Shown in pieces: positions 25,421 through 36,201 of a stretch of 64,000 nt of DNA. Source of the DNA: Castanea sativa (lineage: Eukaryota; Streptophyta; Magnoliopsida; Fagales; Fagaceae); assembly GCF_040712315.1 (NCBI RefSeq), contig NC_134015.1:9258945-9322944 (forward strand). Reading direction: 5' to 3'. The notes beneath the pieces are model-generated. The model had not been told where the DNA came from, did not search any database, and saw nothing but the letters and a program-made list of their open reading frames with translations. Both the position numbers and the translations under genes were made by a program. Each line of letters opens with the position of its first letter. The first letter of the stretch is position 1.

Positions 25421-25425
25421 ACAAA
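25421..25425. repeat. Target-site duplication, left copy (ACAAA)
   Basis: ACAAA directly precedes the left LTR and is repeated exactly at 36197-36201 after the right LTR. The 5-bp length is normal for Ty3/gypsy integration. Confidence 0.9.
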
Positions 25426-26163
25426 TGATGAAGCCTAAGAGATCACCAGTAAGCTGCTAGTACTCCACCGATTTGAAGCAACACCTGCGAAGAAGAAAGT
25501 AGGTGATCGACAGAGAGCACCGGTGTGGTGCCGGCCAAAGACCCTCCGACGATCAAGTTAGAATCTTTAAACAACCCTAGAGTGCCAGAGTTGAGGTAAT
25601 TGTGCGTACCTTTGGGTCATGAGGGTCTTGGGGTATATATAGTGGTGTGTGGCCGAAATATGCGCCTTGGTGAAGGAGTACTTTCCTTTTTAAAAGAGTA
25701 ATTCGCGGATCCTTGCCTATTGTGTTGAGCCCTTTCCTTATAGGAATCTTCTTAACTAAGTCGAACGCGTAGCGCAAGAACTTTCCTTATATTCATATAA
25801 GCAGAGGTCAAGATAGGCTAAAAATGAAAGTTGGATTATTCCTTCAGCCTTCACCTGCCAAGGTCGTCAGCCAACGTGTAACTCCTATACTGTCGTCAGC
25901 TTACGTACGCCAACGTGGTCCGTCAGCCAAGGACGTCAGCCAAAGACCTTACAGCCAAGGTCGTCACCGCTGACTCGTCCACGTGATCCGTCAGCTTAAC
26001 GTTGCTGCGTGAGGGGCATGGCTATGAATGCTAAAGAGGTGTCAATGACAGTAGTTGACGGATAGCGTATTGTCGTCAGTTTCTTAACGTGCATTTAGTA
26101 TGCAACAAGTGAACTTCCGTCAGCTTCTTAATGTTCCGTCACCTTGTAATAACGTCACTATCA
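25426..26163 (-). repeat. Left LTR (3' LTR of the minus-strand element)
   Basis: It begins TGATGAAGCC and ends CACTATCA in plus coordinates, with TG/CA boundaries on either strand. It is nearly identical to 35459-36196. It contains repeated CGTCAGC words and a GGTATATATAGTG box (about 25631-25643) that could be a TATA-like signal. Confidence 0.93.
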
Positions 26164-26177
26164 GCTGCCCCCACTCC
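26164..26177 (-). other. Polypurine tract
   Basis: On the minus strand GGAGTGGGGGCAGC abuts the start of the 3' LTR (TGATAGTGACG). Position and purine content fit the primer for plus-strand DNA synthesis. Confidence 0.8.
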
Positions 26178-26346
26178 ATTATCCCGTCAGCTATGAGTGA
26201 CGGGTCATGGAGTTCTTGTTATTGGGGAAAGGGTTCGTGCATGGTAGTTTGTGCCATCTTCATTAAATGGTGGGACACATGTCATTGACTGATTGGCTCC
26301 GCGTTTGGACGGGTATGTCGCTTCGTCTTCCGCGCCTCCTCTCTCC

Positions 26347-26585
26347 TATATATATACTTCACTATTTACCTTTTTTCCACTTTTTCTGCCTTGTCCATCT
26401 TGAGAGAACGAATCCGTCACTGCTAGCCTTGTCACATCGTCAACCGCGCAGCCGTCAGCTTCCTGAGACCGTCCTCCTACACGTAAGTTTTCGCTACTCT
26501 ACTTTTTAATTTTTATAGTGTCGCCCTTTAGTGAAGTCGTCTGCCTAGGATCTTAGAAAGAAACCCGTCGTTTGTAGGTAGTCAG
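26347..26585 (+). promoter_or_regulatory. TATA box and spliced leader of the opposite-strand gene
   Basis: TATATATATA at 26347-26356 follows CTCTCC. A leader and a probable intron come next: donor CAC|GTAAGT at 26483 and acceptor TTTGTAG ending at 26577 (or CAG ending at 26585). The ATG follows at 26586. This is a promoter inside the retrotransposon, firing opposite to gag-pol. Expression is inferred only. Confidence 0.6.
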
Positions 26586-28860
26586 ATGTCTAGGGAGACG
26601 CCGAGTGACCAGTCGTCGATCCGCGACGGAGCGGGTTACGACGAAGTTTTCCCGTCAGGTCGTGAGCCCGCAGAGGGCCTATCCTGGTTGTCAGAAAGAG
26701 AATCGTCAACTCATTCTGACGGTGAAGTAGAGAGTTCTAGAGGAAGTGGGGTGAGCGGTGATGTAGACGATAAAGACCAGGGAGTTCCCGAAAATGCAAG
26801 TGTCAGTGACGGGGGCGAGAGTGACGACGATGAGGAAGCCTTAGAGAGCACCTCGGGATCCTCTAGTGATGACCGTCCTTTCATCTTACCCTCAGAGTGG
26901 TCCGTCAACAATTTTCTCCCAAGAATGACGGAGAACGTTTTTAAAAGTTTGCGGTCCGTTATCAAATACCGACGACATTCCCATTCGTCTTCTGAGGAAG
27001 GTGAGAAGTGTTACTCGGACGAACCGCGGACGTCGGCATGTATGATGCCATGTTCGCGAGGGCTGAGCTGCCTCGACGGCATTACACCGTCGGCTAACTT
27101 CCTTGGGATATCCGTCGGCCAGTTGCCCCCAATGCTTGGCGAACCTTCATTGGTGCGAGATCTTGTGGGGCCGTCGAGGTGGTGGGAAGCCGTCAGTGAC
27201 CTTGGACGAGTTCTTTTGGTGTTATCGTCCTCGGCACATTTCCTCGTCAAAAGGAGTGTACCACTTTGCGATGTAAGGGATAAGGAGTTGAAGTTAGTGT
27301 CGATATGCACGACTCCAATAGGAAGTGGAAGGGCGGATACTTCTTTGTAGAAGGGACGAATTGGGTATGTCGTCCGGAAAAGTGGGAGACAATGCCTAGT
27401 GGTTTTGACAACACATGGGCATATGTTAGAGATTCGAGTTAATACCGTCGGCCCTTCTCGCTCAGTCTACTTATTTCTTTGTCTTAACCGTCACTTTTCA
27501 ACTGCGGCTAACAACCGTCCACGTATCACCGCGGAGCAAGAGGATTTCATTCGTCGAGTGACGGCCATTCCCTTGGACGAGAGGAAGTGTCGGGATCTAA
27601 TCACGCTAGACACCCTTCACTTATATTGTGGTGGCCACACACCGACGGAGGAGGCTTGCAAATTGAACGCCTATTCTCGCCGACGTGAGTGTCCTTCAAC
27701 TTCTTGTCTTTATCTGACGTTGTTTCTTTCTAACCCTTATTCTTTGCGAAATGGAGTCGGCTAAGCAAAAAGGTCGAGGCTGCAGTGCGGCTAAGAAAAA
27801 ACGGCAAGAGAAGGCTGGGGGCGAGTTAACCCCGTCGGCTCTCGAGCCCGTTGAACGGCGCGGCCAGAGAAAACGGACGGCGGGGTAGGCCGTCCGGGGA
27901 AGAAGGTTGCCCCCACTCCTAGGGACCCGGTCGTCTCGGAGGCCGTCACCTCCTGGGTACGCTCATGGGGCGAGGCAAGGGTCCGATGACCTCGTCGGGG
28001 CCCATTGTCCAAGGATCCGTACGCCGTCTGGCCGGCCACAAGGATTATGCTTTGTAGAGGTGACGGAATCCATTTTAAAGGATGAGGAGACGGATCCTTG
28101 TGCGGAGCAAACTGCGACGAGATAGGGGCGTCGGCCCTGCTTTGACCTCACTAGGGTATGTGTCTCTTTTTACTTTACTTTTGGTGTTCGATCGATGCTT
28201 AATCATCCTGACGTTGTTCTATCTTTTTTAATGTAGGCTATGGTTCGCGTGAAGGCCTTGTCGAATAGGTGCTTTGCCAAGGAGGGGGTGATCACCGTCG
28301 AGCGAGCGCGTCGAGTACCTAGGCGACGGTCGGGCGCGAGTTCAAGGAGAAGCAAACAAAATTTTGGGCACGGAGGGCGAGGGACTATAAGGAGAAGGCG
28401 GCGGAGGAAACCCGTCGCGGGAGGGCGGAGACGGAGGCCAAGGTGGCGGCGAGAAAAGGAGCTAAGGTCCATCCTAGTCCAAGTGGAAACGGCTGGGAAT
28501 GACGGCGTGAAGGAGTTTAAAGATTCGTCGGCCTTCATAGACGCTTGTCCGCCTACTATGGTGACGGGTTTGAGGGGCTGAGCAAGTAAAATCGGTGTAT
28601 CTGACTTGGATTTGTCAAGGATTTCAATGGATGAGTCCATCCGTCAACCCCTGCGGAGTGACGCCGTTCTGAAGAAGGCGGCGCCAACGACGAGGAGAGA
28701 CAACGGCGTCGTCCTAGCTCGGCCGGCGGCGGACCACTCCGTCACTCGACTCCGGCAAATCCTCGTAATGGCGACCCAAATGCGCCGGCCACTTTCTCTC
28801 TGTGCCCGGCCTGTTGATGTCGAAGACGATGGAGGGACAACGCGCTCACGGAACTTAAAG
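26586..28860 (+). pseudogene. Spliced antisense accessory gene of the Tat element, frameshifted
   Basis: The first ORF (26586-27350) encodes an acidic Ser/Asp/Glu-rich N-terminus (DGGESDDDEEALESTSGSSS) and then a conserved block LPSEWSVNNFLPRM. After frameshifts in 27000-27450 the text resumes as ITAEQEDFIRRVTAIPLDER and DTLHLYCGGHTPTEEA up to a donor at 27685. A basic segment (about 27750-28155) and an exon from 28237 (acceptor ATGTAG) follow, giving KEFKDSSAFIDAC and DLDLSRISMDES. I recall similar proteins annotated in plant genomes as a putative plant transposon domain, but this is memory, not a search. Extra antisense ORFs in Tat elements are known. The acceptor before 27750 looks damaged and the frame is broken, so this copy is not functional. 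Confidence 0.65.
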
Positions 28861-29318
28861 TTTTCTGTTTTTTTTTTTTTTTTTTTTTTTTTTGAGAATT
28901 TTAGAAGGAAAATTAAAAAATGATTCCCATTTTTCTGGGCCTTTGTACAGACATTGTCTACTTTAATTTTAATGTCGTTTTATGCTTCAATTATGTGTGT
29001 TTTGTGTTGTAAGTCAGAATTATGTTTGTGATGAGCTTCGTCAGCTTAGGGGTGACGGGGTTTTTCTCTTTCAATTCAATTTTTTGAACTGATGACGGCG
29101 TCAGCTTCTTTTCCATGAAAACTCAGGGTCATTTTTTATCATTCCGTCAGTTTCATGGGCGACGTCATTTGATAACTTAATTGCATGCCCGATAGTTTCC
29201 TAACGGCGTCAGCCTTTTTCTTTCAGCTAATCTAGCTTGATGTATCCATTTGGCAATACGCCCATTTTTCTATGAACAATGCCGTCAGCTAACTTTGAAC
29301 ATAACACTATTATTAAGT
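28861..29318. other. Poly(T) run and spacer downstream of the antisense gene
   Basis: A T23-25 run near 28869-28893 is followed by AT-rich sequence with scattered CGTCAG and GACGG words like those in the LTR. It is possible 3' UTR of the antisense gene. No coding signal is seen. Confidence 0.5.
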
Positions 29319-29406
29319 CGTCACTTTGAACATAACGCCGTCATTTTGAACATAACGCCGTCACTTTGAACATAACGCCGTCATTTTGAACATGACACCG
29401 TCATTT
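29319..29406. repeat. ~21-bp tandem array
   Basis: About four to five units of CGTCACTTTGAACATAACGC, with alternating CACTTT and CATTTT forms and a terminal GACACC variant. It lies just before the 28-bp array. Confidence 0.85.
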
Positions 29407-29418
29407 TAGGTGTAAGAT

Positions 29419-29970
29419 TGTCCACTTTGTGGACTTATTTATGACGCCGTCCACTTTGTGGACTTAGATGTAGATCGTCCACTTTGTGGACTTAGAGGCA
29501 GACCGTCCACTTTGTGGACTTATAAGCAGGTCGTCCACTTTGTGGACTTGGATGTAGGTCGTCCACTTTGTGGACTTATAAGCATGTCGTCCACTTTGTG
29601 GACTTAGATGTAGGCCGTCCACTTTGTGGACTTAGACGTAGGCCGTCCACTTTGTGGACTTATAAGCATGTCGTCCACTTTGTGGACTTAGATGTAGGCC
29701 GTCCACTTTGTGGACTTAGATGTAGGCCGTCCACTTTGTGGACTTAGATGTAGGCCGTCCACTTTGTGGACTTAGACGTAGGCCGTCCACTTTGTGGACT
29801 TATAAGCATGTCGTCCACTTTGTGGACTTAGATGTAGGCCGTCCACTTTGTGAACTTAGATGTAGGCCGTCCACTTTGTGGACTTAGACGTAGGCCGTCC
29901 ACTTTGTGGACTTAGACGTAGGCCGTCCACTTTGTGGACTTATAAGCATGTCGTCCACTTTGTGGACTTA
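29419..29970. repeat. 28-bp tandem array, 20 units, hairpin core
   Basis: Twenty units carry the core GTCCACTTTGTGGAC, a 6-bp perfect inverted repeat around TTT. One unit has TGAAC in place of TGGAC. The 13-bp linkers come in three main forms: TTATAAGCATGTC, TTAGATGTAGGCC and TTAGACGTAGGCC. The array sits in the 3' untranslated part of the retrotransposon, where Tat elements are known to carry satellite-like repeats. Confidence 0.92.
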
Positions 29971-30181
29971 GATATAGAGGACCTGTTGTTTTCTTCAAAA
30001 AAATTCACTAGTCGTTTCTGAATGAACCTCCTCTTATTATGATGAATGCATAAGTAAAATTTTGTTCAAAAATAGGAAAGATAAGTTTTCAGCCCTTTGG
30101 GCTTAAAATATACTGTAGGCAAGAATAAGCTAAGACAAATAATTAAGGATCGTAAACTGGTTAGGAGGAGTAACGTTACCT

Positions 30182-33100
30182 TGCTATCTTCTGCTGGTAG
30201 TACTTTACGAGGTGCTCGGCGTTCCATGGGTGTCGCGGTTTACGCCGTCGAGAGTCTCTAGGTGATAGGTGCCCTTTCTTCGCCATGATACGATCTTGTA
30301 GGGTCCTTCCGGTTCGGGCCGAGCTTTCCTTGTGTGGGATCTGCGGTCGCGCCCATTACTTTCCTTAAAACAAGATCTCCCGACTTTGAAGTCTCGGTGC
30401 TTGACTCGGGAGTTGTAGTGCTTGCTTACGAGGTCCTGGTATCGCGCGAGTCTGCTGCTCGGCCACCGCCCTTACTTCGTCGATTAGATCCGGTTGTAAA
30501 CGAAGCTCTTGATCATTTCTTCCCTCGTCGTGATTGGCCACCCTATAACTTGTGAGTCCTATCTCTGGAATGGCAAGCTTCACTTCCGTATGTCGGTTGG
30601 AAAGGGGTTTCTCTGTGAGTTCGCCTTGTCGTTCGTATGCCCACAACACGGCGGGTAGCATCTCGGGCCATACGCCACTTTGCCCCCTCGGCGAGTCTTG
30701 ATGATTCGAAGCAAGGATCGGTTGGTGACTTCTACTTGTCCATTTGCTTGAGGATGGGGTAGGGAAGAATAATGGTTCTTGATTCCTAACTGCGAACGAG
30801 AAGGCCGGAAGGAGTCGTTGTCAAATTGTTTACCGTTGTCGAGATTAAGACTCTTGGAATTCCATACACACTGCAAACAATGTTTCTCCATACAAAACCC
30901 CTTATGTTCTTTTCGGTAATTGTGGCTAGGGCTTCGGCTTCAACCCATTTGGTGAAGTAATCGATGCGACGACGAGGAATTTCATTGCCTTCTTTGCCAT
31001 CGGGAATGGTCCCGTGATGTCCAACCCCCGTTGGGCGAATGGTCATGGGGCAGATTATGGGGGTCAATTCTTCCGCCGGTTGCCGAATGATGTTCTTGAA
31101 CCTTTGACACTTGTCGCGAGCTCTCGCATAAACACAGGCGTCATTCGCATTGTTGGCCGGTAGTATCCGGCCCGAATCAACTTTTGTACCAATGACCGTG
31201 ACCCGGAATGGTTGCCGCATATCCCCTCGTGTACTTCTCTCATAATATAGCTTGCTTCTTCGGGGTCCACGCACCTTAGGTACGGTCGAGAAAAGCCCCT
31301 TTTGTAGAGAACATCCTTTATCAAGACAAATCGTGCAGACCGGACCTTCAGCTTCCTGGCAGCCTCCTTTTCATCAGGCAACGTGCCATCTTTTAGGTAG
31401 GAGATCAGGGGCGTGGTCCAATTGTTTTCGGAACCAATTTCCTGTATGCAGACAACGTCAATTAGCGGTGAGGCGAATGAAAGAAAGTACCTTGTCGATG
31501 GGGGTCATAGTTTGCAGATGCGGTTTTGGAAAGTCGGTCGGCATGTTCGTTTTCTCCTCTTGGAATTTGGACTATTTTGGCTTGGAGCCCGTCCATCCTC
31601 TTTTTTGCTTGCTCCCAGTACCTCTTCATTCTTTCGCCCTTGCACTCATACTCGCCGTTTACCTGGTTTGTGACGACTTGGGAGTCGCAATGAACAACCA
31701 CGTTCGTGGCCCCTACAACTTGAGCAAGGTCTAAACCTGCTATCGGGGCTTAAATACTGCTTCATTGTTAGTTGTAGGAAAGTCGAGGCGAATCATGCAT
31801 TTGAGCTCGTCGCCTTCGGAGAGTTAAGCACGACCCCTACCCGCCGACCTTCTTGTTGGATGACCGTCGGTGAAAATGCCCCATTGGGGATTCTTCTCCT
31901 CTTCGCCTTCCGCGGCGGTGAACTCGGCGATGAAGTCGGCCACCGCTTGTCCCTTGATGGCGGCGCGGGGCGATATTGTATATCAAATTCACTTAGTTCT
32001 ATGGACCATAACGCCATTCGTCCGACGTGAAAGGGCTGCACGTGCGCGCCGCAAAGGTTTGTCGGTTAGAACGACTAGTGTATGGGCTTGAAAATTTGGC
32101 TTGAGCTTACGGGCCGGTGTAACCTTATCGATGGCAAGTTTCTCCATGTGTGGATATCTCTCTTCTGCTCCGTGCAATGCCTTTCTCGCGTAGTACACGG
32201 GTCGGCTGGATCTTATCGTCTTCTGCGATTAAGGCCGCGGCGGCGGCTGTGGGGAAACGGCCGGATAGAGGAACGAGTTCCTCTCCTGGTTGCGAGGGGC
32301 TTAGCAATGGCGGGGAAGAGAGGTAGGCCTTTAAATCTTCGAATGCTTGTTGACACTCGGCGGTCCATTCAAAGGATTTTTTCAATGTTCGGAAAAAAGG
32401 TAGACATCTATCTGCCGGCCTTCGACACAAATGCAGCTAAGCGCGGCGACCCTACCATTGAGGCTTTGTACTTCCTTGATATTTTTAGGAGGGGCCATCC
32501 CATGTGCTTTGAATCTTGTACAGGTTGGCCTCGATCCCTCTTTGGGATACCATGTACCCCAAGAACTTTCCTGCCCGTCACTCCAAAGGCACACTTACTT
32601 CAGGTTGAGCTTCATGTTGTAGGAGCGAAGAGTATCAAATGTTTCCTTAAGATCCTCCGGATGAGCTTCTTCTTCTTGGCTCTTGACTAGCATGTCGTCG
32701 ACATACACACGGACGTTCCTTCCAATCTGCCGCGCAAACATCTTGTTCATGAGCCTCGATAGGTAGCGCCGGCGTTTTCGAGCCGAAGGGCATGACCTTG
32801 TAGCAAAAAAGGCCTTGGCTTGTCACGAACGAAGTCTTCTCTTGATCGGCCTCATCCATTCGGATTTGGTTATACCGGAGAACGCATCCATGAAGCTTAG
32901 CAGGCGATGTTTGGCCGTAGAATCCACCGGGACGTCGACCGCGGGAGGGGTAGCTATCTTTGGGGCATGCTTTGTTCAAAGTACGTGAAGTCAACGCACA
33001 TCCTCCATTTCCGTTGTTCTTTTTGACCATTACGACGTTCGCCAACCAATCGGGGTAATACACTTCCACGATAAATCCCGCTTCTTGCGGTTTGCGGACT

Positions 33101-33860
33101 TCTTCCGCTATTGCTTGGTCTCTTTCTTGGGCAAAGGTTCTTTTCTTGTCGGACGGGCGGAAAAGATGGCGACACGTTCAACTTTGTGCACCATGGCCGA
33201 CGGGTCGATTCCGGCATGTCTTCGTGGCTCCATGCGAACACATCTTTGTTTTCTTTCAAGAAAGTTGCGAGTTTACGGCGTACCGCCGGGTCGGCCGGGG
33301 GTTCGAGCTTTTGTTGTTCGCTCCGGGTAGGCTTCGTCGAGATGTACGTCTTCGAGCCTCTCGACGGGCTGCGCTCGCCATCCCGACGTTCTTCTATGTT
33401 CATGGCTTGAATGTGATTGTCCATCTCCATCATGGCCACGTAACATTCTCGTGCGGATTCTGATCTCCTCTCAATTCTCCAATTCCATGATCGGTGGGGA
33501 ATTTTATCATCAAATGGTATGTCGAGGTTACGGCTTTCCATGAGTTAAGGGTTGGACGCCCTATGATGGCATTGTAGGCCGACGAGCAATCGACTACCGG
33601 GAATGTTATGTTCCGGGTGACACAACTGTGGGTAGTCTCCAACGGTTACCGCTAAAGTGACGGTACCAAGTGGGTGTACCCTCGCCCCTCCAAAGCCAAT
33701 GAGTGGGGCATTAACCGAAATTAGTCGCTCCCTTTTAATTCGCATACGCACGAAAAGCGGGATAGTAAAGGATGTACGCTGAACTACCGTTGTCTACGAG
33801 GAACTCGGTGTATGTTGTAGTCTCTGCCCGTATGGTGACGACCGGAGCGTCGTCGTGGGG
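30182..33860 (-). pseudogene. Decayed pol of the Tat-type element
   Basis: Read on the minus strand, a protease motif (FLVDNGSSA, about 33800) leads into RT text with VVMVKKNNG, LNKACPKDSYP, DQEKTSFVTSQG and the catalytic YVDDM near 32690. A first RNase H follows (YYARKALHGAEERY, about 32190), then an archaeal-type RNase H (VHCDSQVVTNQVNGEYECKG, about 31690), an integrase zinc finger (VHEGICGNHSG, about 31230; KCQRF) and the integrase core (DYFTKWVEAEALA, DNGKQFDND, HPQANGQVEVTNRSLL). The end lies near 30182. Frames change repeatedly through 1-2 base deletions, for example in the RT at 32780-33020, so no complete polyprotein can be made. Enzymatic roles are those of the family. Boundaries are approximate. 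Confidence 0.85.
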
Positions 33861-35367
33861 ATGGTGAAGGCGGCGGCGTCTACGAGAATTCAATGGGGGG
33901 ATTCCCGATCCGTGACCTTCCAAGCGCGGGGACTTGCCCGGCGGACGTTGGATCGTTCGATGTATGCCTTTCGGGCTTTCTTGGAAGATCCGGCCCTCGC
34001 CGGTGCCTCCTACAATCATCCTTATGTCTCTCACGGGTTGCACAGGGCGATCATTATCTTGCCGAGGGGCTTGATTTTGTGGCGGGTTCGCCTCTCTTTG
34101 TTGACGAACCTTTGTAACCTCCCTCGCCTAATGAGGGCTTCTATTTGTTGTTTCGGGTCGTAGCAATCGGCGGTGTCATGGCCGTGGTCTTGATGGAAAC
34201 CGGCGGTATTTATCCCTTGGTCTCTGTTAGGATCTCCCTTCGAGTTTTCCGGGGAAGGCCAAGTTTTCCTCGTCTTTAATACGCATCAACACCTGGTCGA
34301 TGGGCGTATTCGGGGAGTGAAGTTCGTGTACCTTCCTGTAGGCGGCTTGGGTCGTCGATCATCTCGTCCCTCTCTGGTTCTCCCCCTCTTTTGTCCATTA
34401 TCGGGTTTCGTATCTTCTGTCTCTCCCTTTCTACGGGTTTGTAGTCGTCCTGGCCGGCCAAGGCGTCCTCAAGCGTTCATATACTTCGTCGCCCTGTAGT
34501 ATACGTCGGACATAGTCTTTGGGTCGTTCTTGCAAAGAGAGAACAAGAACTTACCCTCTTGTAACCCGTTCATGAATGCTGCCACAAGTGTCTTGTCGTC
34601 TGCCTCGTCTATCGAGAGGGATTCCTTGTTAAAGCGGGCTATATAAGACCTTAATGTCTCACCTTCTCGTTGTTTAATTCCCAGTATACATGCAATAGAC
34701 CTCTTGTGTCGATGACTTCCAATGAAGTGTGATACAAACTGTGCACCTAATTCCTTAAAAGTGCGATGGAATTAGGCGTCAACCTGTTGTACCAATCCCT
34801 CGCGAGGCCCTTTCAAGGTGGTGAGGAAAGCCACGCACATGATTTCGTCAGGGTACACCCACGAAGATGCATTAGTGTTCTGAAAGACTCCAGGTGATCC
34901 AGCGGGTCCTTGGATCCGTCATAGTTTTCCACATGGGGCATTTTAAACTTTGAAGGGACGGGGCATGAGTTCACCAACGCTGTGAAAGGTGAATCCGTTC
35001 TATGGACTAGGTCGTCCGAGTTCTGGATGCCGTCCCTTAAGGGCGTTCATCATTGCATCCATGCGCTCCCTCGTCTCCTGCATCTCGGCTGTGATATGAG
35101 GTGGCGGGGAGTCGAGGCGGATGGCGGGTTTGTCTCCCGGCCGCTCCGGCCTAGTCGGTGCGGTACTACCTTCGGGCTTTGACGGCATTCCTCCCCTCGG
35201 GCTCGCTACTTCTGGTCCTCCCTGGCGCACTTTGGTGCGCGGTCATCTACCGTAGTTGCTCTTAAGTTGTGATTACGTTTAGTAAGGCGCTCGACGGCGG
35301 CGGCCGGCGTCTAAACTTGCCTTTCTAGCGGCGTAGCATGCGGTTCGTCGCCTTGGTTGTTGGCCAT
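33861..35367 (-). pseudogene. Decayed gag of the Tat-type element
   Basis: The minus-strand ATG at 35367 opens with MANNQGDEPHATPLER and meets an early stop about 18 codons later. Further gag text appears in other frames: a proline-rich linker (PTRPERPGDKPA, about 35150), a capsid-like region (IKQREGETLRSYIARFNKES, about 34640) and the zinc-knuckle-like [12 protein letters not shown] near 34160. Gag would form the particle that holds element RNA. Multiple frameshifts and stops make this copy inactive. The gag/protease border is an estimate. Confidence 0.8.
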
Positions 35368-35438
35368 GTTGCCATCGATCGAGTGAGTACCATACAACTT
35401 TTTGTCTCGGGAATAGAGCAAGGCTAAATGCTTGTCGC

Positions 35439-35456
35439 TTCCCACGACGGCGCCAA
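35439..35456 (-). other. Primer-binding site
   Basis: On the minus strand TTGGCGCCGTCGTGGGAA starts two bases inside the 5' LTR. TGGCGCCGT matches the complement of the 3' end of plant tRNA-Asp as I recall it. The match weakens after ten bases. Confidence 0.75.
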
Positions 35457-35458
35457 GC

Positions 35459-36196
35459 TGATGAAGCCTAAGAGATCACCGATGGGTTGCTAGTACTCCA
35501 CCGATTTGAAGCTTAACACTGCGAAGAAGAAAAGTAGGTGATCGACGAGCACGGTGTGGTGCCGGCCAAAGACCCTCCAGAACGATCAAGTTAGAATCTT
35601 TAAACAACCCTAGAGTGCCAGAGTTGAGACAATTGTGCGTACCTTTGGGTCATGAGGGTCTTGGGGTATATATAGTGGTGTGTGGCCGAAATATGCGCCT
35701 TGGTGAAGAAGTACTTTCCTTTTTAAAAGAGTAATTTGCGGATCTTTGCCTATTGTGTTGAGCCCTTTCCTTATAGGAATCTTCTTAACTAAGTCGAACG
35801 CGTAGCGCAAGAACTTTCCTTATATTCACATAAGCAGAGGTCAAGATAGGCTAAAAATGAAAGTTGGATTATTCCTTCAGCCTTCACCTGCCAAGGTCGT
35901 CAGCCAACGTGTAACTCCTATACTGTCGTCAGCTTACGTACGCCAACGTGGTCCGTCAGCCAAGGACGTCAGCCAAAGACCTTACAGCCAAGGTCGTCAC
36001 CACTGACTCGTCCACGTGATCCGTCAGCTTAACGTTGCTGCGTGAGGGGCATGGCTATGAATGCTAAAGAGGTGTCAATGACAGTAGTTGACGGATAGTG
36101 TATTGTCGTCAGTTTCTTAACGTGCATTTAGTATGTAACAAGTGAACTTCCGTCAGCTTCTTAATGTTCCGTCACCTTGTAATAACGTCACTATCA
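35459..36196 (-). repeat. Right LTR (5' LTR of the minus-strand element)
   Basis: 738 bp, TGATGAAGCC to CACTATCA in plus coordinates, followed by the second ACAAA target copy at 36197-36201. It drives minus-strand transcription of gag-pol. It differs from the left LTR by indels in the first 150 bp and a few point changes elsewhere. Confidence 0.93.
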
Positions 36197-36201
36197 ACAA
36201 A

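Larger units (their letters stand above)
19201..25425. other. Gene-poor AT-rich intergenic region
   Basis: About 6.2 kb without a supportable gene. It contains long T and A runs (20030-20050, 22226-22243), a 20-bp tandem duplication, a CT/TA microsatellite and a degenerate 20-bp minisatellite, listed separately. ORFs such as the one at 21923-22126 show no domain. GGAATCTCCAACAGC near 19666 resembles ends of common plant MITEs, but I could not find the partner end. Confidence 0.5.
25426..36196 (-). mobile_element. Complete Ty3/gypsy Tat-type LTR retrotransposon, coding part decayed
   Basis: The element is 10,771 bp with two 738-bp LTRs, a 5-bp target duplication, a primer-binding site at 35439-35456, a polypurine tract at 26164-26177 and gag-pol on the minus strand. 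Domain order on the minus strand is gag, protease, RT, RNase H, a second archaeal-type RNase H, then integrase. The second RNase H is the known mark of the Tat lineage. Between pol and the 3' LTR lie two tandem arrays and an opposite-strand gene. Apart from the first 150 bp, where indels occur, I count about nine substitutions between the LTRs, so insertion is fairly recent, yet gag and pol carry many small indels. The element is not autonomous. Confidence 0.93.

Noticed and set aside
26586..27350. Host gene for a 254-residue acidic protein
   Set aside because: It lies between the LTRs of a complete retrotransposon, and its conserved blocks continue in other frames, so it belongs to the element.
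29419..29970. CRISPR-like regular repeat
   Set aside because: Units are contiguous 28-mers with near-identical linkers rather than unique spacers, there are no cas genes, and the array is inside a plant retrotransposon.
30334..34163. Several plus-strand ORFs of 60-200 codons across 30.3-34.2 kb
   Set aside because: They are opposite-frame shadows of the minus-strand pol and gag, whose motifs are recognisable on the other strand.
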